DNA of 64,000 nt from Streptomyces caeruleatus (GTDB lineage: Bacteria > Actinomycetota > Actinomycetes > Streptomycetales > Streptomycetaceae): assembly GCF_001514235.1 (NCBI RefSeq), contig NZ_KQ948927.1, positions 522,449-586,448 on the forward strand. Direction: 5' to 3'. The translations under genes were made by a program, and so were the position numbers. Of this stretch, positions 48,826 through 57,179 are shown piece after piece. Position 1 is the first letter of the stretch. Each line of letters opens with the position of its first letter. Under the pieces are notes generated by a model. It saw nothing but the letters and a program-made list of their open reading frames with translations. It was not told the origin of the DNA and did no database searches.

Positions 48826-49161
48826 GTGGCAAGTGGCAACGCGATCCGAGGAAGCCGGGTCGGGGCGGGGCCGATGGGCGAGGCCGAGCGCGGCGAGTCC
48901 GCGCCGCGTCTCCGCATCTCCTTCTGGTGCTCCAACGGGCACGAGACGCAGCCCAGCTTCGCCAGCGACGCGCAGGTTCCCGAGACCTGGGACTGCCCGC
49001 GCTGCGGCTTCCCCGCCGGACAGGACCGGGACAACCCGCCGGACCCGCCGCGCACCGAGCCCTACAAGACGCACCTGGCGTATGTACGGGAACGACGCAG
49101 CGACGCGGACGGCGAGGCGATCCTCGCCGAGGCACTCGCCAAACTGCGGGGCGAAATCTAG
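48826..49161 (+). CDS. RbpA-family RNA polymerase-binding protein (paralogue)
   Basis: A 111-residue RbpA-like protein. The RbpA zinc pattern is kept: FWCSNGHETQPSFASDAQ, then WDCPRCGFPAG (C-x3-H ... C-x2-C). The C-terminal sigma-interaction helix is present as TEPYKTHLAYVRERRSDADGEAILAEALAKLR. RbpA binds principal sigma factors and stabilises open complexes in actinobacteria. This copy has a divergent N-terminus, is shorter than the main RbpA, and lies behind tpiA-secG, so it is probably the second paralogue. The GTG start follows GGGAG. Confidence 0.88.
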   Translation: MASGNAIRGSRVGAGPMGEAERGESAPRLRISFWCSNGHETQPSFASDAQVPETWDCPRCGFPAGQDRDNPPDPPRTEPYKTHLAYVRERRSDADGEAILAEALAKLRGEI

Positions 49162-49316
49162 GAGTTGAGGTCCGGCCGGACACCCGCGGGTGTCCGGCCG
49201 GACCTGTATGACGCACCGGCCCACCGCCGGTGGACCCCCGCTCCGGGGCCGATTGTCAGTGGTGCCCTCTACGGTTTGTGTATCGATCTTCTGCATCGAT
49301 GGACCGAGGGGGAGTT

Positions 49317-50588
49317 GTGACTACGACGACGGGGACGGCGGGGGTGCGTGCGCCCGCGTGGCGCGGAGGGTTCGGACGGCTGTGGAGCGCCGCCGTGCTC
49401 TCCAGCTTCGGTGATTCCCTGCGTACGGCCGCCCTGCCGCTCCTCGCCGTGACGCTGACGGACCGGCCGCTGCTGATCGCCGCGGTCACCGCCTGTGGCT
49501 ATCTGCCGTGGATCCTCTTCGGACTGCTCGGCGGCGCCGTCGCCGATCGGGTGGACCAGCGTCGCGCGATGTGGACGGTCGACGCGTTACGAGCCCTGCT
49601 CGTCGGCGCGTTCGCGGTGGCCGTGGCCCTCGGACACGCCTCGATCGGGCTGCTCGTCGCGCTGGCCTTCACCCTGACCGCACTCCAGACACTGTTCGAC
49701 AACGCGGCCACCTCTCTGCTCCCGGTCCTGGTGGACCGCGACGCCCTCGGCAGTGCGAACACCCGCCTCATGACCAGCCAGCGCATCGCCGGCGGACTGG
49801 TCGGCGGGCCGGTCGTGCCTGCCTTGCTGGCAGCGGGAGCTGCCGTTCCCTTCGTGGCCGACGCCGGCACCTATGTGGTGGCGGCTCTGCTGGTGGCATC
49901 GGTGCGGATCGATGCGCCCGAGCGGAAGCCGGCCCCGGCGGGCAGCACCCTGCGCCGGGAGATCGCGGAAGGGTTGCGCACCCTGTGGCGCGACCGGGCC
50001 CTGCGCGGCCTGTGCGCCGCCACCGCCCTGTGCAACATCGGCATGGGAGCCCAGCTCGCCACCCTGGTCGTCCTGGTCACCGGATGGCTGGACGCCGGCC
50101 CGGTGGGATACGCGGCGGCGGGTGCCGCGTTCACCGTCGGCGGCCTGGCCGGGGGAGTGGTGAACGGCCGGGTCGTGAAGCGGCTGGGCGCCGTCCGGGC
50201 CGTGCTGCTCGCCGGGGCGGTGCAGATCGCGGCCCTCGTCGTCATGGGCACCGTGCGCAGCCTGACCGTGCTGGTGGCCGCCCTGGTCGTCTTCGGCCTC
50301 ATGGGCATGGTGTGGAACGTCAACACGACGACCCTCATGCAGCAACGCAGCCCCGCCGAGCTGCTCGGCAGAGTCGCCTCGGCCTTCCGGACCCTGGCCT
50401 TTGCCGGGGTGCCGCTCGGCGCCCTGCTGGGCGGTGCCGTCGCCACCGCCTGGGGCCTCAACGCCCCGCCCCTGCTCACGGCGGCCTTCTTCGTGCTGGC
50501 CCTCGGCGCGCTGATACCTGTGCGCAAGCCGGACGTACCTGTTGTTGCGCCGGACGACGACGCCACGACGGCTCACGCCGCGCGCTGA
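49317..50588 (+). CDS. MFS transporter (drug-export type)
   Basis: A 423-residue major facilitator of the enterobactin-exporter/MFS_3 type. It has FGDSLRTAALPLLAVTLT, the loop motif GAVADRVDQRRAMWTVDALRA, and RLMTSQRIAGGLVGGPVV. Ten to twelve helices are visible. Substrate unknown. The GTG at 49317 with GGGGGAG just upstream is chosen; an in-frame ATG at 49299 lacks a ribosome site. It is followed closely by pgi. Confidence 0.87.
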   Translation: MTTTTGTAGVRAPAWRGGFGRLWSAAVLSSFGDSLRTAALPLLAVTLTDRPLLIAAVTACGYLPWILFGLLGGAVADRVDQRRAMWTVDALRALLVGAFAVAVALGHASIGLLVALAFTLTALQTLFDNAATSLLPVLVDRDALGSANTRLMTSQRIAGGLVGGPVVPALLAAGAAVPFVADAGTYVVAALLVASVRIDAPERKPAPAGSTLRREIAEGLRTLWRDRALRGLCAATALCNIGMGAQLATLVVLVTGWLDAGPVGYAAAGAAFTVGGLAGGVVNGRVVKRLGAVRAVLLAGAVQIAALVVMGTVRSLTVLVAALVVFGLMGMVWNVNTTTLMQQRSPAELLGRVASAFRTLAFAGVPLGALLGGAVATAWGLNAPPLLTAAFFVLALGALIPVRKPDVPVVAPDDDATTAHAAR

Positions 50589-50640
50589 TCAATTAGGTTG
50601 GAACAGCTGGGACAGGCACGAAAGAAGGCTGAAGTCGGAC

Positions 50641-52296
50641 ATGAACGCAGACGGCCGTACCAGGCTCAACCAGACGCCCGAGTGGACCGCGCTGGCCAAG
50701 CACCGCGAGGAGCTCGGCGAAGTGCGGCTGCGGGAGCTGTTCGCCGCCGACCCGGGCCGCGGTGCCGGGTACACGCTGCAGGTCGGCGACCTGCACATCG
50801 ACTACTCCAAGCACCTCGTCACCGACGACACGCTGCGGCTGCTGCGCGAGCTGGCCGCCGCGACGGACGTGTTCGGGCTGCGGGACGCCATGTTCCGCGG
50901 CGAGAAGATCAATACCACCGAGGACCGCGCCGTGCTGCACACCGCGCTGCGCGCACCGCGTGACGCGGTGATCGAGGTCGACGGGGAGAACGTCGTCCCG
51001 GGAGTGCACGCCGTACTCGACAAGATGGCCGACTTCGCCGAGCGCGTCCGCTCCGGCGCCTGGACCGGCCACACCGGCAGGCGCATCAGGAACGTCGTCA
51101 ACATCGGCATCGGCGGCTCCGACCTCGGCCCCGCGATGGCCTACGAGGTGCTGCGCAGCTACACCGACCGCGACCTCACCGTCCGCTTCGTGTCGAACGT
51201 CGACGGCGCCGACCTGCACGAGGCCACGCACGACCTGGACGCGGCGGAGACGCTGTTCATCATCGCCTCGAAGACCTTCACCACCATCGAGACGATCACG
51301 AACGCCACCTCGGCCCGCAACTGGCTCCTCACCGAGCTGGACGCCGGCCCGGAAGCCGTCGCCAAGCACTTCGTCGCGCTGTCGACGAACGGCGAGAAGG
51401 TCGCCGACTTCGGCATCGACACGGCCAACATGTTCGAGTTCTGGGACTGGGTCGGCGGGCGCTACTCCTACGACTCGGCGATCGGCCTGTCGCTGATGAT
51501 CGCGATCGGGCCGGACAACTTCCGGGAGATGCTCGACGGCTTCCGGACGATCGACGAGCACTTCCGCACCGCGCCCGCCGAGTCCAACGTGCCGTTGCTG
51601 CTCGGCCTGTTGGGCATCTGGTACGGCAACTTCCACGACGCCCAGTCGCACGCGGTGCTGCCGTACAGCCACTACCTGTCGAAGTTCACGGCGTATCTCC
51701 AGCAGCTGGACATGGAGTCCAACGGCAAGTACGTCGGCCGGGACGGCCGCCAGGTCGACTGGCAGACCGGGCCGATCGTGTGGGGCACGCCGGGCACCAA
51801 CGGGCAGCACGCGTACTACCAGCTGATCCACCAGGGCACCAAGCTGATCCCCGCGGACTTCATCGGCTTCGCCGAGCCGGTCGCCGAGATGAGTGAGGAA
51901 CTCAAGGCGCAGCACGACCTGTTGATGGCGAACTTCTTCGCCCAGACGCAGGCGCTGGCGTTCGGCAAGACGCCGGAGGAGGTGCGCGCGGAGGGGGTGC
52001 CGGAGGAGTTGGTGACCCACAAGACCTTCAAGGGCGACCACCCGACGACCACGATCCTCGCGCGGGAGCTGACCCCGTCCGTGCTCGGTCAGCTGATCGC
52101 GCTGTACGAGCACAAGGTGTTCGTGCAGGGCGCGGTGTGGAACATCGACTCCTTCGACCAGTGGGGCGTCGAGCTCGGGAAGGTCCTCGCCAAGCGCGTC
52201 GAGCCCGCGCTGACCGAGGGCGCCGAGGTACCGGGACTTGACGCGTCGACGAAGGCGCTCGTCGCGAAGTACCGGGAGCTGCGCGGCCGGCGGTGA
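50641..52296 (+). CDS. pgi: glucose-6-phosphate isomerase
   Basis: A 551-residue PGI that interconverts glucose 6-phosphate and fructose 6-phosphate. The signature blocks are NIGIGGSDLGPAMAYEVL, IASKTFTTIETITNA, WDWVGGRYSYDSAIGLSLMIAIG (PGI signature 1), YLQQLDMESNGKYV, GTPGTNGQHAYYQLIHQGTK and FDQWGVELGKVLA (signature 2). The ATG at 50641 starts MNADGRTRLNQTPEW. Ribosome-site bases are weak. It completes gap, pgk and tpiA here. Confidence 0.98.
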   Translation: MNADGRTRLNQTPEWTALAKHREELGEVRLRELFAADPGRGAGYTLQVGDLHIDYSKHLVTDDTLRLLRELAAATDVFGLRDAMFRGEKINTTEDRAVLHTALRAPRDAVIEVDGENVVPGVHAVLDKMADFAERVRSGAWTGHTGRRIRNVVNIGIGGSDLGPAMAYEVLRSYTDRDLTVRFVSNVDGADLHEATHDLDAAETLFIIASKTFTTIETITNATSARNWLLTELDAGPEAVAKHFVALSTNGEKVADFGIDTANMFEFWDWVGGRYSYDSAIGLSLMIAIGPDNFREMLDGFRTIDEHFRTAPAESNVPLLLGLLGIWYGNFHDAQSHAVLPYSHYLSKFTAYLQQLDMESNGKYVGRDGRQVDWQTGPIVWGTPGTNGQHAYYQLIHQGTKLIPADFIGFAEPVAEMSEELKAQHDLLMANFFAQTQALAFGKTPEEVRAEGVPEELVTHKTFKGDHPTTTILARELTPSVLGQLIALYEHKVFVQGAVWNIDSFDQWGVELGKVLAKRVEPALTEGAEVPGLDASTKALVAKYRELRGRR

Positions 52297-52403
52297 CCGG
52301 GGCGGCCTGGGACGGCTGACGCGGGAGGCGGGCGGCGCGTGATCGTCCGCTTCCCGTAGACTCCCTCGCTGCTCATGACAACGATCACTCGGGGGAGTGC
52401 AAG

Positions 52404-53309
52404 TTGACGTCTCCACAGGGGAGTTGGACCGGCGGTGCCCTCACCGCCCGGTCGTTCCTGAAACCTCATCATGTCGCCCGGGCGGTGTTCCATCCGACCT
52501 GGATCCCGGAGTCGCTGGATCCGTCGGTGGACGCGCTCAAGAAGGCGCGTGTCATCGCGGGCGCGGTCGCGGCGTTCGGCGTCTACACCTTCGTCGAGGG
52601 CGGGTTCGCGTTCGACGAGATGTTGAACAACGCCGCGACCGCGTGTGTCGTCCTGTTGTTCATCACGCCGCTCACGGTCGGCCTGATGCTCTACCTGTGG
52701 CGGCGTTCCGGGGCCGGCACGGTGGGGCAGCTGCGGGAGCCGCTGGTCAGGTCGCTGAAGCTGCTGCTGCTGTTCATCGGCTCGGCGTTCGGGACGGTCC
52801 TGGTCTTCCGGCTGGGGGATGCCTTCGGGACCCTCGGGGGCCTGCTGTTCAGCGCCATCGGGCTCTGGCTGGCCTTCTTCGTGATCGCCGGCGCCTACCG
52901 CATCTCCGGGAACTTCTTCGGCACCGCGGTCGTGCACCGCTGTCTGCCGCCGCTGCTCGCCGCGGTGACGAGTTGGCTCATGGCCATCCCCGATCTCGTC
53001 ACGGGCGACCTGCACGGCCTAGGCCTCGCCCTGGGCTTCGTCTTCATCCTGGGCGCTCCGATCACCGTCACGGGTATCGCCCTGCTGGAGATGGGCCGGC
53101 TCAGAAGCCGGTACGGCATACGGCTCGCGGCCCACCCGGCCACGCTGCCGCCCACTCCGGCACCGACCCCGCCGCCACCGCCGTACGCGCCCAACGGGTT
53201 CGTGCCACCGCAGGGCAACCCGTACGCGCCCCCGGCCGGGAACCCCTACGGTCCGCCGCAGGGCAACCCGTACGCGCCGGGTCCGCGGAACCCGTACCAC
53301 CCCCGGTAG
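52404..53309 (+). CDS. membrane protein with proline-rich NPY-repeat tail
   Basis: A 301-residue protein of unknown function. About six hydrophobic segments span residues 45-230 (VVLLFITPLTVGLMLYLW, LLLLFIGSAFGTVLVF and others), giving a Yip1-like appearance. The C-terminal 60 residues are a P/N/Y/G-rich tail with repeats of the form GNPYAPP, GNPYGPP and GNPYAPG. Such tails are common in actinobacterial membrane proteins and are probably cytoplasmic. The start is TTG at 52404, chosen because GGGGGAG lies six nucleotides upstream. It stands between pgi and the convergent FtsX gene. Confidence 0.78.
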   Translation: MTSPQGSWTGGALTARSFLKPHHVARAVFHPTWIPESLDPSVDALKKARVIAGAVAAFGVYTFVEGGFAFDEMLNNAATACVVLLFITPLTVGLMLYLWRRSGAGTVGQLREPLVRSLKLLLLFIGSAFGTVLVFRLGDAFGTLGGLLFSAIGLWLAFFVIAGAYRISGNFFGTAVVHRCLPPLLAAVTSWLMAIPDLVTGDLHGLGLALGFVFILGAPITVTGIALLEMGRLRSRYGIRLAAHPATLPPTPAPTPPPPPYAPNGFVPPQGNPYAPPAGNPYGPPQGNPYAPGPRNPYHPR

Positions 53310-53318
53310 TCCCGCCGG

Positions 53319-55601
53319 TCAGGCGACGGCGCTCAGGGTGTCCGCGAGGCGGCGGCGGGCCGCGCGGGAGGCCGGGACGGCGGCGAGGGCGGCAGCTCCG
53401 GCGACCGCCGCCACGCCGAGCAGCAGTAGAAGAGCGACGGGCGGTCCCTGGGCGATCCCGGCGCCGATGCCGCTCGATCTGCCCTGGGCGTCGATCAGCC
53501 AGTGCGCGAGGGGTGCGCCGAGGGCCGTGGCGATGACGACCGCGGCCAGGGCGGTGCAGGCGGTGGACGTGACGGTGATCGCGGTGATCTGTCGTGGGGA
53601 GAGGCCGATCGCCTTCAGGGCCAGCAGGTCGCGTTCGCTCTCGCGGACGGTGCCGCCGATCGCGGTGAGCAGTTCGATGAGCCCGATCAGGGCCAGGACG
53701 GCGATCAGGCCGACGACGACTCCGCGCAGGGGCGAGAGCCCGTCGGCGGGGTTGGGTACGGCGTGGACGTCCAGGCCGCCGTGCCCGGCGGTGGAGAGTC
53801 GGTCGGCCACCCGGGCGGGGTCCGCGCCCGGGTCGAGCCGTAGCTCGTAGAGGGTGGGGCCGAGGCCGGGGTCGTTCTCGCGGAGGGTGTCGAGGGAGGT
53901 GGAGATGACCCGGCCGGCGTTCTCCGGTTCGATGCTGCGGCCCACGATGTGCAGGATCTGCGGCTGGTCGCCGACGGTCATCCGCACCCAGTCGCCGACC
54001 CGCACGTCCAGCAGCTCCAGCAGCCCCTGCCCGGCCACCGCCTCGTCGCGGCCCTGGGCCGGACGGCCCTCGGCCAGGGCGTACGGATAGGGGTCCGCGT
54101 GGGTGCCGAGGCCGCGCAGGGCGATCGTGGCGGTCTGGCCCGGGACCAGGGCGGCCACCTCGACGCCCGGGTAGGCGGCGGCGACCTGCGGGTCGCGTTC
54201 CAGCAGGGCGCGGGTGTCCCGTTCGGCGAGGCCGGATTCGGCGTGGACGGTGAGGGCGGTCGGCAGGCCGATCTGTTCGGGCCGGCTGTCGAACCGCTCG
54301 ATGGTGGTCCACGCGCCCATCGCCACCACGATCAGCAGCAGCGGCAGCGCGAGCCGGGCGACCGTCGCCAGGGACCGCGGGCGGCGGGTGAAGGCCCGGT
54401 GCCAGCCCAGTACCAGGGCGGGCGGCAACCGTAGCCCGAGCGCGCCGCGCGCCACACCCGAGAGCCGACCGCCGAGCGAAGCCGCCGGCCGAGGCACCGG
54501 CACCGGGGGCACCCGCCCCGCCCGCCAGGCCGCGAGCCCCGTGGTCGCGCCGATGAACAGCACCGCCCCGACCGGCACCACGACCAGCGCCAGGGTGTGT
54601 CCGGGCAGCCCCTGCCAGACCCCGACCGCGTCCCCGAGCCGTCCCGGAACGCGGCTGCCGAGGGCCTGGAGGACGGATGCGGCGGCCACCGCGCCCAGCA
54701 GGGCGTAGGCCAGGTGCTGGAGCAGGAAGACGCGGACCACCTGGCCCGGGGTGAAGCCGATCGCCTTGAGCACCGAGATGTCCCGCAGATGCCCGCGGAT
54801 CCGGGTGCCGATCGCGCCGTGCACGGCGAGCCCGGCGGCGACCAGCGCGCCCAGCCCGAACAGGCCCAGCACCTGCCCGAGCAGCCGGTTGTCGCCCTGT
54901 GCCTCGGCCCGGCCCTGCTTCCAGGTGGAGACCTCGCTGACCGCGCCGGCGCCGAGTACGGTCACGGCGCGCTGGACGGCGTAGTCCGTGTCGTCGGGGT
55001 TGGTCAGCCGGAGCCCGATCACCTCCCCTGCCGGGTCGCGCACGGCGGACGGCGGAGCCCAGACGAGGCCCGGCTGCTCGCCCGGCCGGTAGCGCGGCTC
55101 GGCGCTGTCGGCGATGCCGAGCACGGTCAGGCTCCGGTCGGTGCCGGGAAGGGTGAGGGTGTCGCCGGGGGCGGCCAGCAGGGCGCGGGCCAGCCGGGTC
55201 TCCAGGACCACGCCGTCCGGGTTCGCGGGGTCCAGCCAGTGACCGGAGGTGAGGAGCGGGCGACCCACCGTGGGGCGCTCGGGAGTACCGCGCAGTTCGA
55301 CGGAGGCGCGGGTTCCGCGGGAGGCGACAGTGGTGGAGGAGGTCGGGTAGGGGCCCGCGACGGAGTCGACGCCGTCGAGGCCGGCCAGCTTCCCGGTGTC
55401 GGCCGAGGGGCCGGTGTGCAGCCATACGTGCGCGCCGTGCGCCTGGGTGAAGACTCGCTGCCAGGGGTTGGTGGCGTAGCCGAAGAGGGCCGTGGCCAGC
55501 AGCAGGGAGACGACGATCCCGGCCGTGGCGAGCACGAGGAACAGCGCCTCGCCGCGGTGCGTGCGCAGATCGGAGTGCGCCCAGCGCAGGGTGGCTCGCA
55601 T
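53319..55601 (-). CDS. FtsX-family ABC transporter permease (two FtsX domains)
   Basis: A 760-residue permease with an N-terminal helix (ALFLVLATAGIVVSLLLATALFG) and a large extracytoplasmic domain. Two FtsX modules follow: around LKAIGFTPGQVVRVFLLQHLAYALLG and at the C-terminus around LLALKAIGLSPRQITAITVTSTAC. This is the MacB/LolC-related macrolide or lipid exporter class. The ATG at 55601 starts one base after the stop of the ATP-binding gene. It is the last gene of a PadR-ATPase-permease operon. The substrate is unknown. Confidence 0.9.
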   Translation of the reverse strand: MRATLRWAHSDLRTHRGEALFLVLATAGIVVSLLLATALFGYATNPWQRVFTQAHGAHVWLHTGPSADTGKLAGLDGVDSVAGPYPTSSTTVASRGTRASVELRGTPERPTVGRPLLTSGHWLDPANPDGVVLETRLARALLAAPGDTLTLPGTDRSLTVLGIADSAEPRYRPGEQPGLVWAPPSAVRDPAGEVIGLRLTNPDDTDYAVQRAVTVLGAGAVSEVSTWKQGRAEAQGDNRLLGQVLGLFGLGALVAAGLAVHGAIGTRIRGHLRDISVLKAIGFTPGQVVRVFLLQHLAYALLGAVAAASVLQALGSRVPGRLGDAVGVWQGLPGHTLALVVVPVGAVLFIGATTGLAAWRAGRVPPVPVPRPAASLGGRLSGVARGALGLRLPPALVLGWHRAFTRRPRSLATVARLALPLLLIVVAMGAWTTIERFDSRPEQIGLPTALTVHAESGLAERDTRALLERDPQVAAAYPGVEVAALVPGQTATIALRGLGTHADPYPYALAEGRPAQGRDEAVAGQGLLELLDVRVGDWVRMTVGDQPQILHIVGRSIEPENAGRVISTSLDTLRENDPGLGPTLYELRLDPGADPARVADRLSTAGHGGLDVHAVPNPADGLSPLRGVVVGLIAVLALIGLIELLTAIGGTVRESERDLLALKAIGLSPRQITAITVTSTACTALAAVVIATALGAPLAHWLIDAQGRSSGIGAGIAQGPPVALLLLLGVAAVAGAAALAAVPASRAARRRLADTLSAVA

Positions 55602-55602
55602 C

Positions 55603-56481
55603 TCAGTCCCGGAGCTCCAGCACACCGGATATCCCGGTGTGGCGCGGCGCAGTGCCCGCGTCCAGCTCGGCGTCGTCGGCGATCCGGCCGTCGAAGAAGC
55701 TGATCACCCGGTCCGCCGCGCTCGCCAGCCGGGCGTCATGCGTGACCAGCACGATCGTCTGGCCGCGCTGGTGGAAGCGGGACAGCAGGCGCATCACCTC
55801 GCGGGTGCCCTTGCTGTCCAGGCTGCCCGCGGGCTCGTCGGCCAGCAGCAGCGGCGGACGGTTGACCAGGGCCCGGGCCAGCGCGACCCGCTGCTGCTCG
55901 CCACCGGACAGCTCGCCCGGCATGCTGCGCTCCTTGCCGGTGAGCCCCAGCTCGGCCAGCAGCTCCGCCCGCTCGGCGCGGGCCCGCTTCGGCGGGACGC
56001 CGGCCAGCAGGGCCGGCAGTTCGACGTTGTCGGCGACGGACAGGTCGGAGACCAGGTTGAAGAACTGGAAGACGATCCCGATGCGCTTCCTGCGCTCCAC
56101 CGCCCAGCGGGCCTCGCTCCACCGGTCCGCGCACTCGCCGTCGAGCCAGATGCTCCCGCTGTCCGGGCGCTGGAGCCCGCCCAGCAGATGCAGCAAAGTC
56201 GACTTACCGGCACCGGACGGACCGGTGACGGCCACGAACTCGCCCTGCCGCACGGAAAGATCCACGCCTCGCACGGCGTGCGCCGGAGCGCCCTCGCCGT
56301 GATGCGTCTTGACCAGGCCCTCGGAACGCAGCACAGGGCTCTCGGCGCCGGCCCCGGCACTCTTCGCGCCGGCCTCGGCACTCTTCCCGCCCGCCTCGGC
56401 ACTCTTCCCGCCCGGCCCGGCAACCTTCGCCCCCGCCTCAGGACCGCCGGCGCGCACCCCAGGAGTGGAATCGTCGCTCAC
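55603..56481 (-). CDS. ABC transporter ATP-binding protein (LolD/MacB type)
   Basis: A 292-residue ATPase. It has Walker A TGPSGAGKSTLLHLLGGL, Q-loop VFQFFNLVSDLSVADNV, signature LSGGEQQRVALARAL, Walker B LLLADEPAGSLDSK and H-loop VLVTHDARLA. The GTG start overlaps the PadR stop by 4 bp with AGGAG upstream. The first 45 residues are an unusual low-complexity tail of seven-residue repeats (KSAEAGG, KSAEAGA, KSAGAGA) encoded by a 21-bp tandem repeat. It is paired with the downstream FtsX permease. Confidence 0.92.
   Translation of the reverse strand: MSDDSTPGVRAGGPEAGAKVAGPGGKSAEAGGKSAEAGAKSAGAGAESPVLRSEGLVKTHHGEGAPAHAVRGVDLSVRQGEFVAVTGPSGAGKSTLLHLLGGLQRPDSGSIWLDGECADRWSEARWAVERRKRIGIVFQFFNLVSDLSVADNVELPALLAGVPPKRARAERAELLAELGLTGKERSMPGELSGGEQQRVALARALVNRPPLLLADEPAGSLDSKGTREVMRLLSRFHQRGQTIVLVTHDARLASAADRVISFFDGRIADDAELDAGTAPRHTGISGVLELRD
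56358..56441. repeat. four 21-bp tandem repeats inside the ATPase gene
   Basis: Units at 56358, 56379, 56400 and 56421 share CACTCTTCCCGCCCG-like cores and code for seven-residue repeats in the N-terminal tail of the ATP-binding protein. They keep the frame, so copy number can vary without breaking the gene. Confidence 0.75.
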
Positions 56482-56993
56482 TCCAGCTCCTCCAGCTCTT
56501 CCTGGCACCGCTCCAGCCAGTCGAGATCGGCCTGAAGGTGCAGCATCGCGCCCTCGATCAGCAGATGCGCGATGCGGTTGTCCCGGTCCTCGGCGGCGGC
56601 CAGCTTCGACAGTTGACGCATGGTGTTCAGGTACTGGCGCCGCTGTTTGTTGATGAGGGCGATCTGGTCGGCGAGACCGGTCTGCGGGGCTACGGCCAGT
56701 TTCATGAAGAACTCGTCCCGTACCCGCGGCTCGTCCTCGGGCTCCTCGAACCAGGCGCGCAGCGCCTCACGCCCGGCGTCGGTGAGGTGGTAGACCTTCT
56801 TGTTGGGTCGGCTCGACTGCTCGACGTCCTCGCCCTCTATCAGCCCCGACTTCTCGAGGCGGCCGAGGGTCACATAGATCTGGCCGACGTTCGGCTGAGG
56901 GTACGCGGAGCCCAGCAGTTGCTCAAGGTCCTGCTTCAGCTCGTAGCCGTGCGCCGGGCCGCGCGCCAGCAGGGCCAGGAGGGGCAGCCGCAC
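56478..56993 (-). CDS. PadR-family transcriptional regulator
   Basis: A 171-residue winged-helix PadR protein. The start LPLLALLARGPAHGYELKQDLEQ is followed by NVGQIYVTLGRLEKSGLIEG, the wing SSRPNKKVYHLTDAGREAL, and a C-terminal dimerisation helix pair (VRDEFFMKLAVA ... RQYLNTMRQLSKLAAAED). It probably represses the downstream ATPase-FtsX exporter in response to the exported compound. The start is GTG at 56993; GGAGAGG precedes it. Confidence 0.92.
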   Translation of the reverse strand: MRLPLLALLARGPAHGYELKQDLEQLLGSAYPQPNVGQIYVTLGRLEKSGLIEGEDVEQSSRPNKKVYHLTDAGREALRAWFEEPEDEPRVRDEFFMKLAVAPQTGLADQIALINKQRRQYLNTMRQLSKLAAAEDRDNRIAHLLIEGAMLHLQADLDWLERCQEELEELE

Positions 56994-57097
56994 TCGACCT
57001 CTCCTCCTCGCATCCGGTTAATGTGGCGCGAGGCCCTGGGGCCTCGTGCCAGTCTCCTGCCTGCCCAGGAGATTGCCGCCAGGCCCTAGTATCGCGC

Positions 57098-57112
57098 ATA
57101 CCTAACAGGTAT
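57098..57112. promoter_or_regulatory. candidate PadR operator ATACCT-aac-AGGTAT
   Basis: A perfect 6-bp inverted repeat with a 3-bp centre in an AT-richer patch, 105 bp upstream of the padR start and 68 bp upstream of the divergent binding-protein gene. The TATACCT/AGGTATA form is usual for PadR-type operators. Confidence 0.55.
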
Positions 57113-57150
57113 ACATGGCCTCTGACCCCGGGCGAAGATGTTCGGCGCCA

Positions 57151-57170
57151 GTTGTACAGGGTTGTACAGG
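57151..57170 (+). repeat. 10-bp tandem repeat before the binding-protein gene
   Basis: GTTGTACAGG occurs twice head-to-tail and ends at the ribosome site of the gene at 57180. It is possibly slippage, or a regulatory repeat. Confidence 0.5.
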
Positions 57171-57179
57171 GAGGAACCT

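Noticed and set aside
46282..49296. A 1004-codon open frame on the minus strand across pgk, tpiA, secG and the RbpA-like gene
   Set aside because: It lies opposite well-supported genes, has no family resemblance and results from GC-rich third positions that remove stop codons from other frames.
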